Positions 16,901 through 25,905 of a DNA stretch of 26,021 nucleotides are shown here, one piece after another. Both the position numbers and the translations under genes were made by a program. The DNA comes from a virus. The stretch spans positions 1-26,021 of the IMG/VR virus record IMGVR_UViG_3300002835_007496; one strand, given 5' to 3'. Below the pieces are notes generated by a model that had not been told where the DNA came from, did no database searches, and was given only the letters and a program-made list of their open reading frames with translations. How positions within the stretch are numbered: position 1 is the first letter of the stretch; every line of letters begins with the position of its first letter.

Positions 16901-18780
16901 CCCCGAAAAAAGAAAAAGAACCACAGTCCTTCACAGAAAAAATCTCAAGTAAAGGAGCGACTAAAAAAATATTAAGAATGTTACTTTCTGAATGTGATTA
17001 TTTTGAAGTACTTAAAGATACTGATTTTTTTCTTTATAACTCATTAAAAAATAAACTGAAATATTTTTCTCCAGCGTTCCACTCAATGACACCCGAAGGT
17101 CTTAATGCTAGATTAACATTTTTACAACAATGCATGAGACCTGGGGACACTATACCAACAATAGGACCTGACGGTCAAAAAATAATGAACGAAGCACTAA
17201 ACACTGCTTTCGGTGCACCACCAGTATTAGTAATTCGTGTTGGAGATTTTTATAATACTAAAATTATACCAACAAATCTTTCTTTACAATATGAGAAAAA
17301 TCTCATAGATATGAATCCAGAGGGTATTGGTTTACAACCTATGATAGTCACAGTAAGTCTAGATTTTAACTTCATAGGTGGATCAGGATTAAAAGATCCA
17401 ATCGATACATTACAAAATGCACTTTCATTTAATTACTATGCAAATACCGAAGTTTATGATGAAAGAGCGGAAGAAACTGACACATCATTGAACAAATTAG
17501 ATGAACAAATTATACAAAAAATTCAGAATTTACAACCATTGGTGGGTGTGAATAATACAGATAAAAATCCAAAAGTTTTATTTGGAGAAACAATTGGTCA
17601 AATAGAACAATCTGGACAGACCGTAAGTGGTATCACTGGAGAATTAAAATATGAAAAAATATACAATGATCTCATTCAACAAACACAAAAATATTTTACA
17701 ACAACTTTAAGTTTTTATCAAAATATTTTAAACGTATACGGATATGGTTTGATACCTATGTTATCCTCAATAAGAGGAACATTATTTAACGATAATTCAA
17801 ATCCACAACCGACACCTGGTCCAAATAGATCATATAATCTAGGGAAAATCGTCGGGGTTGATACACAAATTTATGGAAAACCAGCGTTATATTGTGATAA
17901 TATTAGATGGGCTTTTAAATCTCTAAATGAATATATTGACAATGAAGTTATTGGAATCTTCAAAACATACACACCACAAGGAAATTCATATACAACAGGG
18001 CCTGGTGAAATGGACACAATTACAATAACACAACCACAAAAAAATATTTTCAAAGAAAATTATAAAAGATTTTTACAAGGTTATGAACAAACTTTTCAGA
18101 ATAAATTAACAGAATTTATTCAACCACTTATAACAGAACAACAAAATTTAGTATTTATTATAGATAAACTTAATTTTGTATATCAAAATAATTCAGACGG
18201 TGTTGTTAAAAGTCCAAATGAAGTTGAGATTTATGAACTAACTCAACAATTACCTAATTATTTACAGATAATACAACAGAATTTACAAAATTTTATAGAT
18301 ACACAAGACGTATATGGATTGTATTCGGACAATAGATATCAATATCCATCTAGTGGAAATTTTGATACAAGTGGTTTAACAGGGTTTTCGGCTTTGGTAT
18401 CACCAGAACAAAAAACTGAGTATTTTTTAATGTCTAAACTATTGAGTGACAATAACGAGGCTAGACAATTTTTAATAGACCTTACAGCAAATTTAGATAC
18501 GTTTACGAAACAAATAGTAACAAATTATTATTCAAACTTTTTGAAAAATGTTTATGATGGTTGTAATACGGCAGGAAAAAATTTACTTGTTAAGTATAAA
18601 GAAGAGTTGGGGAAACCCTTTGTAATCTACACACCTGAAATTGATACAAATAATGTTAAAGCCTCTTTTCAACAAACACTACCTAATTTACCGTTAGAAC
18701 AATCTTTACGTGATTTATTTGCAGCTAAAAATGATACGGAATCGTATAATCCCTTTAATTTGAAAAAGAAATTTAACTAA
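13912..18780 (+). CDS. Giant tube-cap/baseplate structural protein with an internal OmpA-like domain
   Basis: 1622 residues. Residues about 200-290 (LQQLFKDTIDRNLE, FSDWKITAGGDIGARAQS) and about 620-680 (GRIMWFPPYDLEFSES, FLGRPEPVYTYKNTTRG) look like a tail-tube-cap or baseplate protein of large T4-like phages. Residues about 784-970 form an OmpA/MotB-like peptidoglycan-binding domain: FYFDND (784-789), then SFASSPGTIAYN...LSERR (868-886) with the conserved Asn879 and LSxxR Arg886. Residues about 1050-1190 (FHSMTPEGLNARLTFLQQC, IRVGDFYNTKI, NPEGIGLQPM, FIGGSGL) resume baseplate-type sequence. The rest is helical and polar. The start follows the tape measure stop by 41 bp. The stop overlaps the next ATG (TAATG). 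The exact T4 counterpart (gp48/gp54 type) is inferred. Confidence 0.7.
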   Translation: MPSQLTFTATESLRNSLLGRNLRPYNKQNSGTVYPSRTQYQPNYSNVVDSPDILIDRSPYSKNLNVLNQFGPDGGYNYDISDINTTLQNKPNEGPYGPYPPYTNELQAYSQTFQTKSRIKNEYSPRDGYQYYDVGDFVRVQKNSSYWDPPSFRPSTYSPYSILLSNVPVGSNGSILEDSELAQLGAQSLQQLFKDTIDRNLETETTGRLNILNGSKDPVNLALIVSGKRPLAFSDWKITAGGDIGARAQSLVQRIAGFTFPSSPIPGDILPTRTFNSTQSAVIAADDGRRGSVFGLFGTRPTNPSQLLLDYTGKGQREQLTNSLVFNRFRPKYNTGGTGVLSAIGQAIFGGFGDDLGEGLYYVGSPMNEPGYMKSPPGEVPINEFGEQVIAPVYGPDVLGIAYEGNDLTDRFQFGFRGENYIDQGNLMGGFTWMKEEFIPEAGKGVGPNGTLSKEDEDFPMISNDFFDSQSSDFDFKPGSILFDTQRLIDSTPKGGARYKHVGNAINQTSKIFNDGYKQITKGSRVLRYTPELENRVIEYCRVFTKDRPYLSFTDLQKSDGNIRKMDYSVLNNTFNVNIAPEKGGTSTYANGKAKKYMFSIENLAWRTSSRPNLTYESLPKCEQGPNGGRIMWFPPYDLEFSESIRPDFTPTTFLGRPEPVYTYKNTTRGGNLKWKIIVDHPSIMNLIAQKVLENKTNTEADQILNSFLAGCKKYDLYELAAIYNTVPLDQLQSTIRILNEPNITDEIYSEAYTSLIPDPQNISLEIPQQPPTPSLEEYQNFGFYFDNDVPPKSGEISNYETYYSLYVTQSNKDKYERLATTNQKGPVSEFFPKVVESNFLKTKELCEKIIKILTEDSTATIKMEIVSFASSPGTIAYNKSLSERRNTSVLKFFEAFSSASGKQLKDFIGSRLTITSIAEGEEGPPTQPKYIDNTMGQSVSCGENLLGNSKIYSYNAMACRVTKIKTISVTSNPTQPQPSNNNPNITLIDDGKQPSAPKKEKEPQSFTEKISSKGATKKILRMLLSECDYFEVLKDTDFFLYNSLKNKLKYFSPAFHSMTPEGLNARLTFLQQCMRPGDTIPTIGPDGQKIMNEALNTAFGAPPVLVIRVGDFYNTKIIPTNLSLQYEKNLIDMNPEGIGLQPMIVTVSLDFNFIGGSGLKDPIDTLQNALSFNYYANTEVYDERAEETDTSLNKLDEQIIQKIQNLQPLVGVNNTDKNPKVLFGETIGQIEQSGQTVSGITGELKYEKIYNDLIQQTQKYFTTTLSFYQNILNVYGYGLIPMLSSIRGTLFNDNSNPQPTPGPNRSYNLGKIVGVDTQIYGKPALYCDNIRWAFKSLNEYIDNEVIGIFKTYTPQGNSYTTGPGEMDTITITQPQKNIFKENYKRFLQGYEQTFQNKLTEFIQPLITEQQNLVFIIDKLNFVYQNNSDGVVKSPNEVEIYELTQQLPNYLQIIQQNLQNFIDTQDVYGLYSDNRYQYPSSGNFDTSGLTGFSALVSPEQKTEYFLMSKLLSDNNEARQFLIDLTANLDTFTKQIVTNYYSNFLKNVYDGCNTAGKNLLVKYKEELGKPFVIYTPEIDTNNVKASFQQTLPNLPLEQSLRDLFAAKNDTESYNPFNLKKKFN

Positions 18781-19100
18781 TGCAAACCTACTATAACAGA
18801 TACCAAGAATTTTTAATAAATGGTGAACAAACCGTAGTACCTTTTGTTACTTTGCCTACAAAAGGAACTGATATTACTTATGTTTATAAAATGGGAGTCA
18901 GTAGACTTGATAAATTATCACAACAATTTTATGGTTCACCTTTTTTTGGTTGGTTGATCTTACAGGCTAATCCACAATTTGGGGGTTTAGAATGGAATAT
19001 TTCTGATAATGCAATAATACGAATTCCATTTCCTTTGGTGTCTTCATTACAAGATTATAAAAATCAATTAAATACTCATTTCTTATATTATGGTAGATAA
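18780..19100 (+). CDS. LysM/gp53-like baseplate protein
   Basis: 106 residues, starting on the last base of the preceding stop (TAATG), so translation is coupled. The central region YVYKMGVSRLDKLSQQFYGS, then FFGWLILQANP and a closing strand AIIRIPFPL, follow the LysM-like fold used by T4 gp53-type baseplate wedge proteins, in which the xLDxLSxxFYG helix is typical. The chain is shorter than T4 gp53 (196 residues), keeping essentially only this core. It probably bridges baseplate subunits; peptidoglycan binding is possible but less likely. Its end overlaps the start of the giant hub-like gene by 11 bp. Confidence 0.8.
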   Translation: MQTYYNRYQEFLINGEQTVVPFVTLPTKGTDITYVYKMGVSRLDKLSQQFYGSPFFGWLILQANPQFGGLEWNISDNAIIRIPFPLVSSLQDYKNQLNTHFLYYGR

Positions 19101-22100
19101 CAGTATGGATGGTGATATTTTCATCGAAGTATCAGAAAACAATATTTTTTTAATTGATCCTAATAGAGTTCTTACTAGTGACGGTAATATTAAAGAAAGA
19201 AATGTTAAACATGAAAATTTAATTATGTATGCAAACTTGGAGGCTAAAATTTATCCAAGAACAAAACTTCTAGTTGGAGCACCAATCGACGACGCAATCC
19301 AAAATCAACAGATTGCTAGTTTTAATTTCTTAAGTCCTGGAGGAGAAGCATTTATGAATAATAAATATGTAGACGAAATTACAGGATTTAATACACTAGA
19401 TGGGAATGGAGTTAATCAACCATCGTTTAACATAAAGAGGACTGACAAATCCGACAATTTTTATTTAGCACAAAATACTAAAAATAGAAAAGACACAGGT
19501 TTATTAGGTATCGAAAGTATTAGCATTAAAAACACTAGATCATTTACCCCGACAGTTGACATGGTCTTAATTGATGTAATGGGAAGAGCTTTATTTGAAA
19601 AAGGTGAAAATTCCGAATATGCTTTTTTCTTTAATCTACCATATCCTATGTTTTACCTAACTCTAAAGGGTTATTATGGAAGAGCGATTAGATATGAACT
19701 CATATTAACTAATTTCAGTGCGGCGTTTGAAAGTGGTACTGGTAATTATAGGATTAACCTAAAATTTTATTCCTACAAATATACAGTTTTAGCCGAAACA
19801 CCATTGGGAGCTTTGTATGCTCTTCCATTTATGTACACACAGGAATATCAATTAAATCCTGTACAACAACCAACAAGTGTTGGGGCGGCACAAACATCAA
19901 TAGGAAATAATCTATTGACAACAATTAATGTAAAAACTTCTAGAGGTCGTGACTTTTTAAAACAAATTTACCAAAGATACAAAAACGGAGGGTTACTCAA
20001 AAAAGATTTCCCAGAACTTACATTTGCTGAATTTTTAGCGGCTATTCAAGGACTTGAGAAATTTTTAGAGCAATCATATGGATTAGCAGATTTCTCACCA
20101 TTAGATGATGGGGACACATATTTTAAATTGTTAAACGATTACAGAGATAGTATAGTAAATCAGAGTGATTCGTCTAGTTGGTTCAACATGAATGTTGATA
20201 CGTCAAAACCATATGTTCTCAACACAGATCAAGACACTGAAGAAATTTTACTAGCTTGGATTTTTAATGAAAATAAAAGAAAAAACAAACAAGAAGCTCT
20301 AAATGGTTTAGGCGAACTACAAAAAATTGTAAATAATTACAATAAAACATTAGGGTCGAATAAAACATATGGTATCAATGGGAGTTTTGTGATAGATAAC
20401 GTAAGATTTTCTAGTGGTGTTAAATCGATTACAAAAATTGACGCTAAAATAAGTCCTGATGTTTCATCGATTGAATATAACACTTTTGTAAAACAACTCA
20501 CCCCCGACAATATTAATTGGGAGGCCACTTTTGAAGTGAGAAATAAAAGAAAACCACTACTTGGTGAAGTAGATATTTTAAGAGTAAAGGAAAGTGAATT
20601 TTTTCAAACAGTTTTTAGTCAAAGTCAGTTAAATATACCTACGTTTCCAACATATAATTTTGTATTTGAAGGTAAAAAAAATTTTTCAGGCATCATTGAT
20701 CAATGTTTTAAAGAATTTGCAGAACAACGTCTGTTAGTAACAAATGAGTTAAATAATTTCTTAGCAAAAAAAATTGAAGGGCCAACCGGTCTAGGTTTTA
20801 AACCAACAATTAGAAATGTTATGGCAATTATTTTTGCGTCAGTTGAGGCTTTTTATAGATTGATGGATCAAGTTCACACCGATGCCTGGAATAAAAGAGA
20901 TAGTCAAATCAGAAAAAGAGCTATTTTTACAGATGATAATCCAGATAACCCCCCACTATCTTCGACAGGGCCAGTTTATCCTTGGCCACTTTACTTAAGG
21001 AAAGATAAAGATGGAAAATATGAAGTCAGATATCCAGGGGAATATTCTGAAGTTTTTTTAACTCGAGGATCTGATTTTTCAATCTGGCCTGAAATTGAAT
21101 TTGTGGAGGAATATATTAAAGGACTACAAAATAGTCAAGAAAGTTTGTCAAATATTTCACCAACACAATCAGATTTAGATGGTAGTGGAGTAATAAACAG
21201 AATTACAGTAAATGGTGTAGAATTCCCGACTAGTAATATAATTTTGAGTGATTATCAAGATGTAAAATTTATTTATGAAATTTATGAACGATTTATTCTA
21301 CCAGCTTTTTATGATAGAATATTGAATGAAAATTCTGATTCAATTACAGTATATTCCGATATTGCAAATATGGAAGTTACGAATATAAAAAGTTCTTTAA
21401 ATGGATACTCAAGTCCAAATTTGATAAAAATTCTAAAAAATTTTGATTTAAATTCTGACACTTTTCTTCCTACACTAAGAAGAATATCAAATGATGGTGT
21501 TGGTTTATCTTGGCAACAATTTATTCGTGGTATTTTTACATCTGAATATATGAGGTTAATAACAAAGGATGACTTTGCAATTTTGAGTAACAATACAATT
21601 TCATCGGCTAGTGTTAACTCAAATAAAAACCCAAAAATATTGACTAGACTTGGGCAATATGTAAAAAGTCCTAAATCGACAACAACAGATTTCTTAGATT
21701 TATTACCTTTTAGAGATACTAATTGGGTTTCTGAAAATATGGTAAACATAAAAAATACAACAAATAATTTATATGACACTACAACTAGTTTGTTTTTAAA
21801 CAACGATCTAAGTTATATTACAAACTTTGAAAGATCATCTAATTACGACGTTAACTTTAACAGACCGTTTGTCAACAATTCTTATTTAAAAGTTGACGCT
21901 CCAAATATTCCTAATAATATTCCCTATCAAGCAAATGGTAATAATTCTGCCGTAGGATTTAATGTATTCTATGAAACAAAAATTAATACGAATTCTAGAT
22001 CGATAACTGAAGGACTTCTAAATTACTCAAATAAGACTGGTAATCTTACAGCAAATCAAACTGTATCAATAATCAATACTCCATTTTTTGTAAACGCACT

Positions 22101-25100
22101 TATGGAAGGTGTTGAAAACGAAAAAAATAAAGAATTATATCCTTACATTGCGGCCGCATATCTTTTTATAAATGGTTTACCATTAACTACTCTGAGAGAA
22201 AAATATAAAAATATTGGAAATATTACTAGTGAGTTGAATTACATGTTCACTACACTTACTAAATTTGGTGCCGTACACAGAGTTCCATACTCATGGATTC
22301 TAAAAATGGGATCAGTATGGTATAGGTATAAAAAATTTGTTAATGATGGGGTTGATATTCTGACTAATTCTTGGAAAAGTATTCCGATTCAAGAATATTA
22401 CGATCCGACGACACTTGATTTATCCAAAGAATATAGTTTTACAAACTATCAAAACAAAACTGTAAATTTTGTAGCTCAAAAAAATATACTTGGTACGTCA
22501 CCTTCTATTTCCTATACATCAGTTAAAAATGTAGGATTTTACCCAAAAGTAATTAATGATTTATTTTTTTTTATTACTGGTCAAAATTTAATGACAGGTT
22601 ACACATCAAGCGACATACAAAAAGCAACTTTAGATGGATTAAGAATTGGAAGTACAAATTGTAAAATAGATCTACCAGAAGGTTTTGATCCCACATCACC
22701 AAGTAGATCAATGAGATACAACGGCTGGTTTGTATCGTTTGATACCAATCAATCACCCAAATTTGGGACAAATTTATTTGGTAAAACAATTATTTTTCCA
22801 TCTTTAGGAACAAACAATAATCAAGTATTTTTTGAATGTTTTGAACAAGCATCACAAGGAATCCAAATGACACAAGAACTTTTTCAAAACAAGGCAGTAG
22901 ATGACGGTTCAGTTAGGTTTTTTTGGGATGCAGCTAACTTTGGGTACTTCGAAACACCAAGTGTAAATAAACCTAATTATGACGAATATTTAAATATTTT
23001 AAAACCATCACAAAGTAACAGTGAAGCATTTACCCTGAGTGCTCAATATTCTAAAATAGAAGAGATTTTTGGCGTTTTCAAAACAGAAATTTTAAATTTG
23101 TTTGAAAATGAATTTTTAGAATTTTCAAAATCTAAAAATAGTTTATCACCAGAAAACATAGATCCGACCTATATTACATTTAAAAATTTTCAAAACGTAT
23201 TCACCAATTGTTTAATTATTGATCAAGTCCCAAATACGTTAGACGAAAATAATTATGTCAACACCTGTGCTAGAAATCAAAATGTCTCAATAACTAATAA
23301 GTTAAATTCTTTTTTAAATTTTGATGTGGCATTTAAATTTGGTAATCCAGGAAATTTTGATAGAAAGATTTTCGGAAGTTTTACCACACTTCCATCATTT
23401 AGAGTTTTTGATGAATTTACTTACAAACCATATGTACTTGGATCTTTACCAGGTGATTCATTACAGACAAGTTTGATTGATTCGCAATTTAGATACCCCA
23501 ACGCTTGGACAACTTTAAGACAGTATGTGGGTTTTTCGACAATAGAAAATGTACAATATTCTTCTTCAGGAAGTTATATTACTGATTTTTTTATAACTAT
23601 GAATGTTGAATTTGAAAGTACAAATATAATCAATTTAGCTCAATTGATAAAAATTTTTGCAACGCAAAAAACCCTTAATAATGGAAATTATGATAGAGGA
23701 AACTTTATTTTAGACATTAATGATTTTTATTTAGAAAAGAACACATCGATGGAACTAGTAATAAATGAAACTATGTCTAGTTTGAGAAAGTTATTACCAC
23801 AAGTACAGGATACTAACACAAAACCAATAAGAACTTCGATAGATGGTATGGTACCAAAATTAGAGCTATGGAGTACCTTCAAAGCGTTTAATGACAAATG
23901 GATTTCAGGATCAGATTTTCAAGAAAAATTATTATTTGAACAAGTTGTGTTTTTGGATAGAGCAAATAGAGATATTGGGGATTTAGTGATAATTGATGTT
24001 TTCGCATTGAATCAATATGCCTCATCATTTAAAAACATGTCTTCTAGAGTTATTGATGTTATTAGTAAAATTATTGTTGATAATAAATTTTTAATGATGC
24101 CTATGCCCGCATACATTAATTTTTGGGGACAAGGTCAGGTTAAAAACGGAATAACACCAAAAGCACAAAGTGTTGAAGATGTTGCAAATAATTTATTTGG
24201 AGTTTATAATGATGTAGATACAAGATATGCTGAACCTACATTTTTATGTTACTATGTTGGTAATCCAAGTGAACATTTAGTGATGGGAGATACTAATGTA
24301 AATGGATATCGAACCGATTCATTCGACTTTGGAAGACCCAATCCTCTTAACTACACACTAAAAGATAAGTCAGATTGGAAAAACTCTAATATGGTTGTTG
24401 GGTTTAACGTAGATTTTGGAACTAGAAATCAAGCAATTTTTACTTCAATACAATTAGATCAAAATTCTGCGGCCGCCACAACTGAGGCTAACAGAGTAAT
24501 TACGGAAATTGCGGCACAAGCTGGAGGAACAAAAACGTCGTTACAAACTGTAAGTTTGTACAACTTATACAAAGTCCGTAGTTATACTGCAAGAATAGAA
24601 TGTATGGGTAATATGATGCTACAACCAACAATGTATTTTAATTTAAAACATGTTCCAATGTTTACTGGTCCATACATGATTCAGTCAGTAGAACATAAAA
24701 TAGAGGCGGGCCGTTTCACTACTTTTTTTGAAGGAGTGAGAATGCCAATATATTCTATTCCTATGATAGATAAACAACTCATATCAATTAACCAATCAAT
24801 TTATAATAATTCTTTGTCTGAAATTAAAAGAAAAAGAGAAACTAGTTCGAGTAACTCCGTAACATCCAATATAATATCAATAGGAAATTCAGTTCAAACA
24901 AACGTTTCGTTTCAAAAAACAGATCCAGGACTGTGTTTTAATTCTATTTTAACCGCTAAAAATCCTTATAACACTTTTGAAGGGACAGAAGGAATTATAA
25001 CGTCAATTCCTTTGTCAAGTTTTGCTGACAAATTAAAGTCAATATCAAATAAACCAACACGTATTATGACTTTTTTTACCGCATATGTGAATGGATATAA

Positions 25101-25536
25101 AGATGAAAAGATAAACAGTTTTAATTATGATTTAGGGGGGACACCATTAGCTGGGTATGAAATACCAAATATAGATTATGGCCAATTAAATGTTAATTTA
25201 GAAAAAAAATATATGTGTAAAAGGTTTCCTGACGGAAAAACTTACCCTTTTGCTACTTTTCTAGATTTCGATAAATCAATCAATTTTATCAAAACTAGAT
25301 TTTCTGGAAACATACTTAATAAAAATAAGAATATATCTTATAATGGGTTATGGAATAATGATGATGATATAGTTGCGAATTCGATAATACTATGGGTAAA
25401 TTATTACCCACAAAAAAGATTCCAAAATGAAGAAGAGTATTCAAAATGGGTCACAAATAATCAGAATATGATCGAATCATTGAAAACAATATCTAAACAA
25501 TCATTAGAACAAATGAAAAAATTTGGATTGATTTAA
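19090..25536 (+). CDS. Giant baseplate hub-like protein
   Basis: 2148 residues from 19090; an in-frame ATG at 19105, just after the preceding stop, is an alternative start. Residues about 137-250 (LLGIESISIKNTRSFTPTVD, LPYPMFYLTLKGYYGRAIRY, AAFESGTGNYRINLKF) form a conserved-looking beta domain. Residues about 1822-1892 (RSYTARIECMGNMMLQPTMY, MFTGPYMIQSVEHKIEAGRF, then FFEGVRMP) resemble the end of gpD/gp27-type hub proteins. These form the ring at the tube tip that carries the spike. A separate C-terminal ~200-residue domain (about 1947-2147) follows a low-complexity Ser/Asn linker and could be a peptidoglycan hydrolase-like domain, but no catalytic motif is clear. The length is several times that of T4 gp27. 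Gene position after tape measure and LysM gene supports a hub role. Confidence 0.6.
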   Translation: MVDNSMDGDIFIEVSENNIFLIDPNRVLTSDGNIKERNVKHENLIMYANLEAKIYPRTKLLVGAPIDDAIQNQQIASFNFLSPGGEAFMNNKYVDEITGFNTLDGNGVNQPSFNIKRTDKSDNFYLAQNTKNRKDTGLLGIESISIKNTRSFTPTVDMVLIDVMGRALFEKGENSEYAFFFNLPYPMFYLTLKGYYGRAIRYELILTNFSAAFESGTGNYRINLKFYSYKYTVLAETPLGALYALPFMYTQEYQLNPVQQPTSVGAAQTSIGNNLLTTINVKTSRGRDFLKQIYQRYKNGGLLKKDFPELTFAEFLAAIQGLEKFLEQSYGLADFSPLDDGDTYFKLLNDYRDSIVNQSDSSSWFNMNVDTSKPYVLNTDQDTEEILLAWIFNENKRKNKQEALNGLGELQKIVNNYNKTLGSNKTYGINGSFVIDNVRFSSGVKSITKIDAKISPDVSSIEYNTFVKQLTPDNINWEATFEVRNKRKPLLGEVDILRVKESEFFQTVFSQSQLNIPTFPTYNFVFEGKKNFSGIIDQCFKEFAEQRLLVTNELNNFLAKKIEGPTGLGFKPTIRNVMAIIFASVEAFYRLMDQVHTDAWNKRDSQIRKRAIFTDDNPDNPPLSSTGPVYPWPLYLRKDKDGKYEVRYPGEYSEVFLTRGSDFSIWPEIEFVEEYIKGLQNSQESLSNISPTQSDLDGSGVINRITVNGVEFPTSNIILSDYQDVKFIYEIYERFILPAFYDRILNENSDSITVYSDIANMEVTNIKSSLNGYSSPNLIKILKNFDLNSDTFLPTLRRISNDGVGLSWQQFIRGIFTSEYMRLITKDDFAILSNNTISSASVNSNKNPKILTRLGQYVKSPKSTTTDFLDLLPFRDTNWVSENMVNIKNTTNNLYDTTTSLFLNNDLSYITNFERSSNYDVNFNRPFVNNSYLKVDAPNIPNNIPYQANGNNSAVGFNVFYETKINTNSRSITEGLLNYSNKTGNLTANQTVSIINTPFFVNALMEGVENEKNKELYPYIAAAYLFINGLPLTTLREKYKNIGNITSELNYMFTTLTKFGAVHRVPYSWILKMGSVWYRYKKFVNDGVDILTNSWKSIPIQEYYDPTTLDLSKEYSFTNYQNKTVNFVAQKNILGTSPSISYTSVKNVGFYPKVINDLFFFITGQNLMTGYTSSDIQKATLDGLRIGSTNCKIDLPEGFDPTSPSRSMRYNGWFVSFDTNQSPKFGTNLFGKTIIFPSLGTNNNQVFFECFEQASQGIQMTQELFQNKAVDDGSVRFFWDAANFGYFETPSVNKPNYDEYLNILKPSQSNSEAFTLSAQYSKIEEIFGVFKTEILNLFENEFLEFSKSKNSLSPENIDPTYITFKNFQNVFTNCLIIDQVPNTLDENNYVNTCARNQNVSITNKLNSFLNFDVAFKFGNPGNFDRKIFGSFTTLPSFRVFDEFTYKPYVLGSLPGDSLQTSLIDSQFRYPNAWTTLRQYVGFSTIENVQYSSSGSYITDFFITMNVEFESTNIINLAQLIKIFATQKTLNNGNYDRGNFILDINDFYLEKNTSMELVINETMSSLRKLLPQVQDTNTKPIRTSIDGMVPKLELWSTFKAFNDKWISGSDFQEKLLFEQVVFLDRANRDIGDLVIIDVFALNQYASSFKNMSSRVIDVISKIIVDNKFLMMPMPAYINFWGQGQVKNGITPKAQSVEDVANNLFGVYNDVDTRYAEPTFLCYYVGNPSEHLVMGDTNVNGYRTDSFDFGRPNPLNYTLKDKSDWKNSNMVVGFNVDFGTRNQAIFTSIQLDQNSAAATTEANRVITEIAAQAGGTKTSLQTVSLYNLYKVRSYTARIECMGNMMLQPTMYFNLKHVPMFTGPYMIQSVEHKIEAGRFTTFFEGVRMPIYSIPMIDKQLISINQSIYNNSLSEIKRKRETSSSNSVTSNIISIGNSVQTNVSFQKTDPGLCFNSILTAKNPYNTFEGTEGIITSIPLSSFADKLKSISNKPTRIMTFFTAYVNGYKDEKINSFNYDLGGTPLAGYEIPNIDYGQLNVNLEKKYMCKRFPDGKTYPFATFLDFDKSINFIKTRFSGNILNKNKNISYNGLWNNDDDIVANSIILWVNYYPQKRFQNEEEYSKWVTNNQNMIESLKTISKQSLEQMKKFGLI

Positions 25537-25677
25537 ACAAAAGTTCGTATATTTATATGTAACTCACCTAAACAACATTTGTTATTAATTAATGGAGTTA
25601 AAAGTGAGAAAATAAATTGAACCATTCAACCATATTTAGTGTTTGAATAGTTTCATAAAATTAATTAAAATAAAAAA
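25537..25677 (+). promoter_or_regulatory. Structured non-coding leader
   Basis: A 141-bp gap. It starts with TATTTATA (25550-25557), as in the sheath leader. Arms CTCAC (25563-25567) and GTGAG (25604-25608) can pair. A second hairpin spans about 25618-25655: TGAA and ATTCAA on the left, TTGAAT and TTCA on the right, with a small internal mismatch. An A-rich run then leads to the next ATG. It probably carries a promoter or RNA-processing signal for the following genes. No tRNA or ORF is seen. Confidence 0.4.
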
Positions 25678-25902
25678 ATGGAATTACAAAATATTTTAGA
25701 CAATTATTTGGGTAAAAGAACACGTTATACTCAAAAACAAGTAACAAATGGTTTTAGTGAGGTTTGCGATTTAGATACAGGTGATTGTTATACTGTTAGA
25801 GAAAGAGATGGATTAATAGAGAGAGTTGACAATACAATGAGAACAAATAAAAAAATCCAAGTAGAAACATCTCATGGAATTAAACAATTATTAAATGGAT
25901 AA
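25678..25902 (+). CDS. Small protein of unknown function
   Basis: 74 residues, charged, with a central beta-hairpin-like stretch EVCDLDTGDCYTVRERDG holding its only two cysteines, which could pair. There is no signal peptide, membrane segment or enzyme motif. The ATG follows a long A-rich leader without a Shine-Dalgarno, matching the start style of other genes here, and the next gene begins 3 bp after the stop. The context implies late expression with structural genes. I do not recognise the family. Confidence 0.65.
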   Translation: MELQNILDNYLGKRTRYTQKQVTNGFSEVCDLDTGDCYTVRERDGLIERVDNTMRTNKKIQVETSHGIKQLLNG

Positions 25903-25905
25903 GAT

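Noticed and set aside
21309-21803. 164-residue minus-strand ORF within the hub-like gene
   Set aside because: It is antisense to a continuous 2148-codon frame, with no promoter or leader signal and no recognisable motif.
24470-24480. GCGGCCGC-type sites (here and near 22150) as cloning or vector traces
   Set aside because: They fall within ordinary Ala codons of a continuous reading frame and no vector sequence is adjacent.
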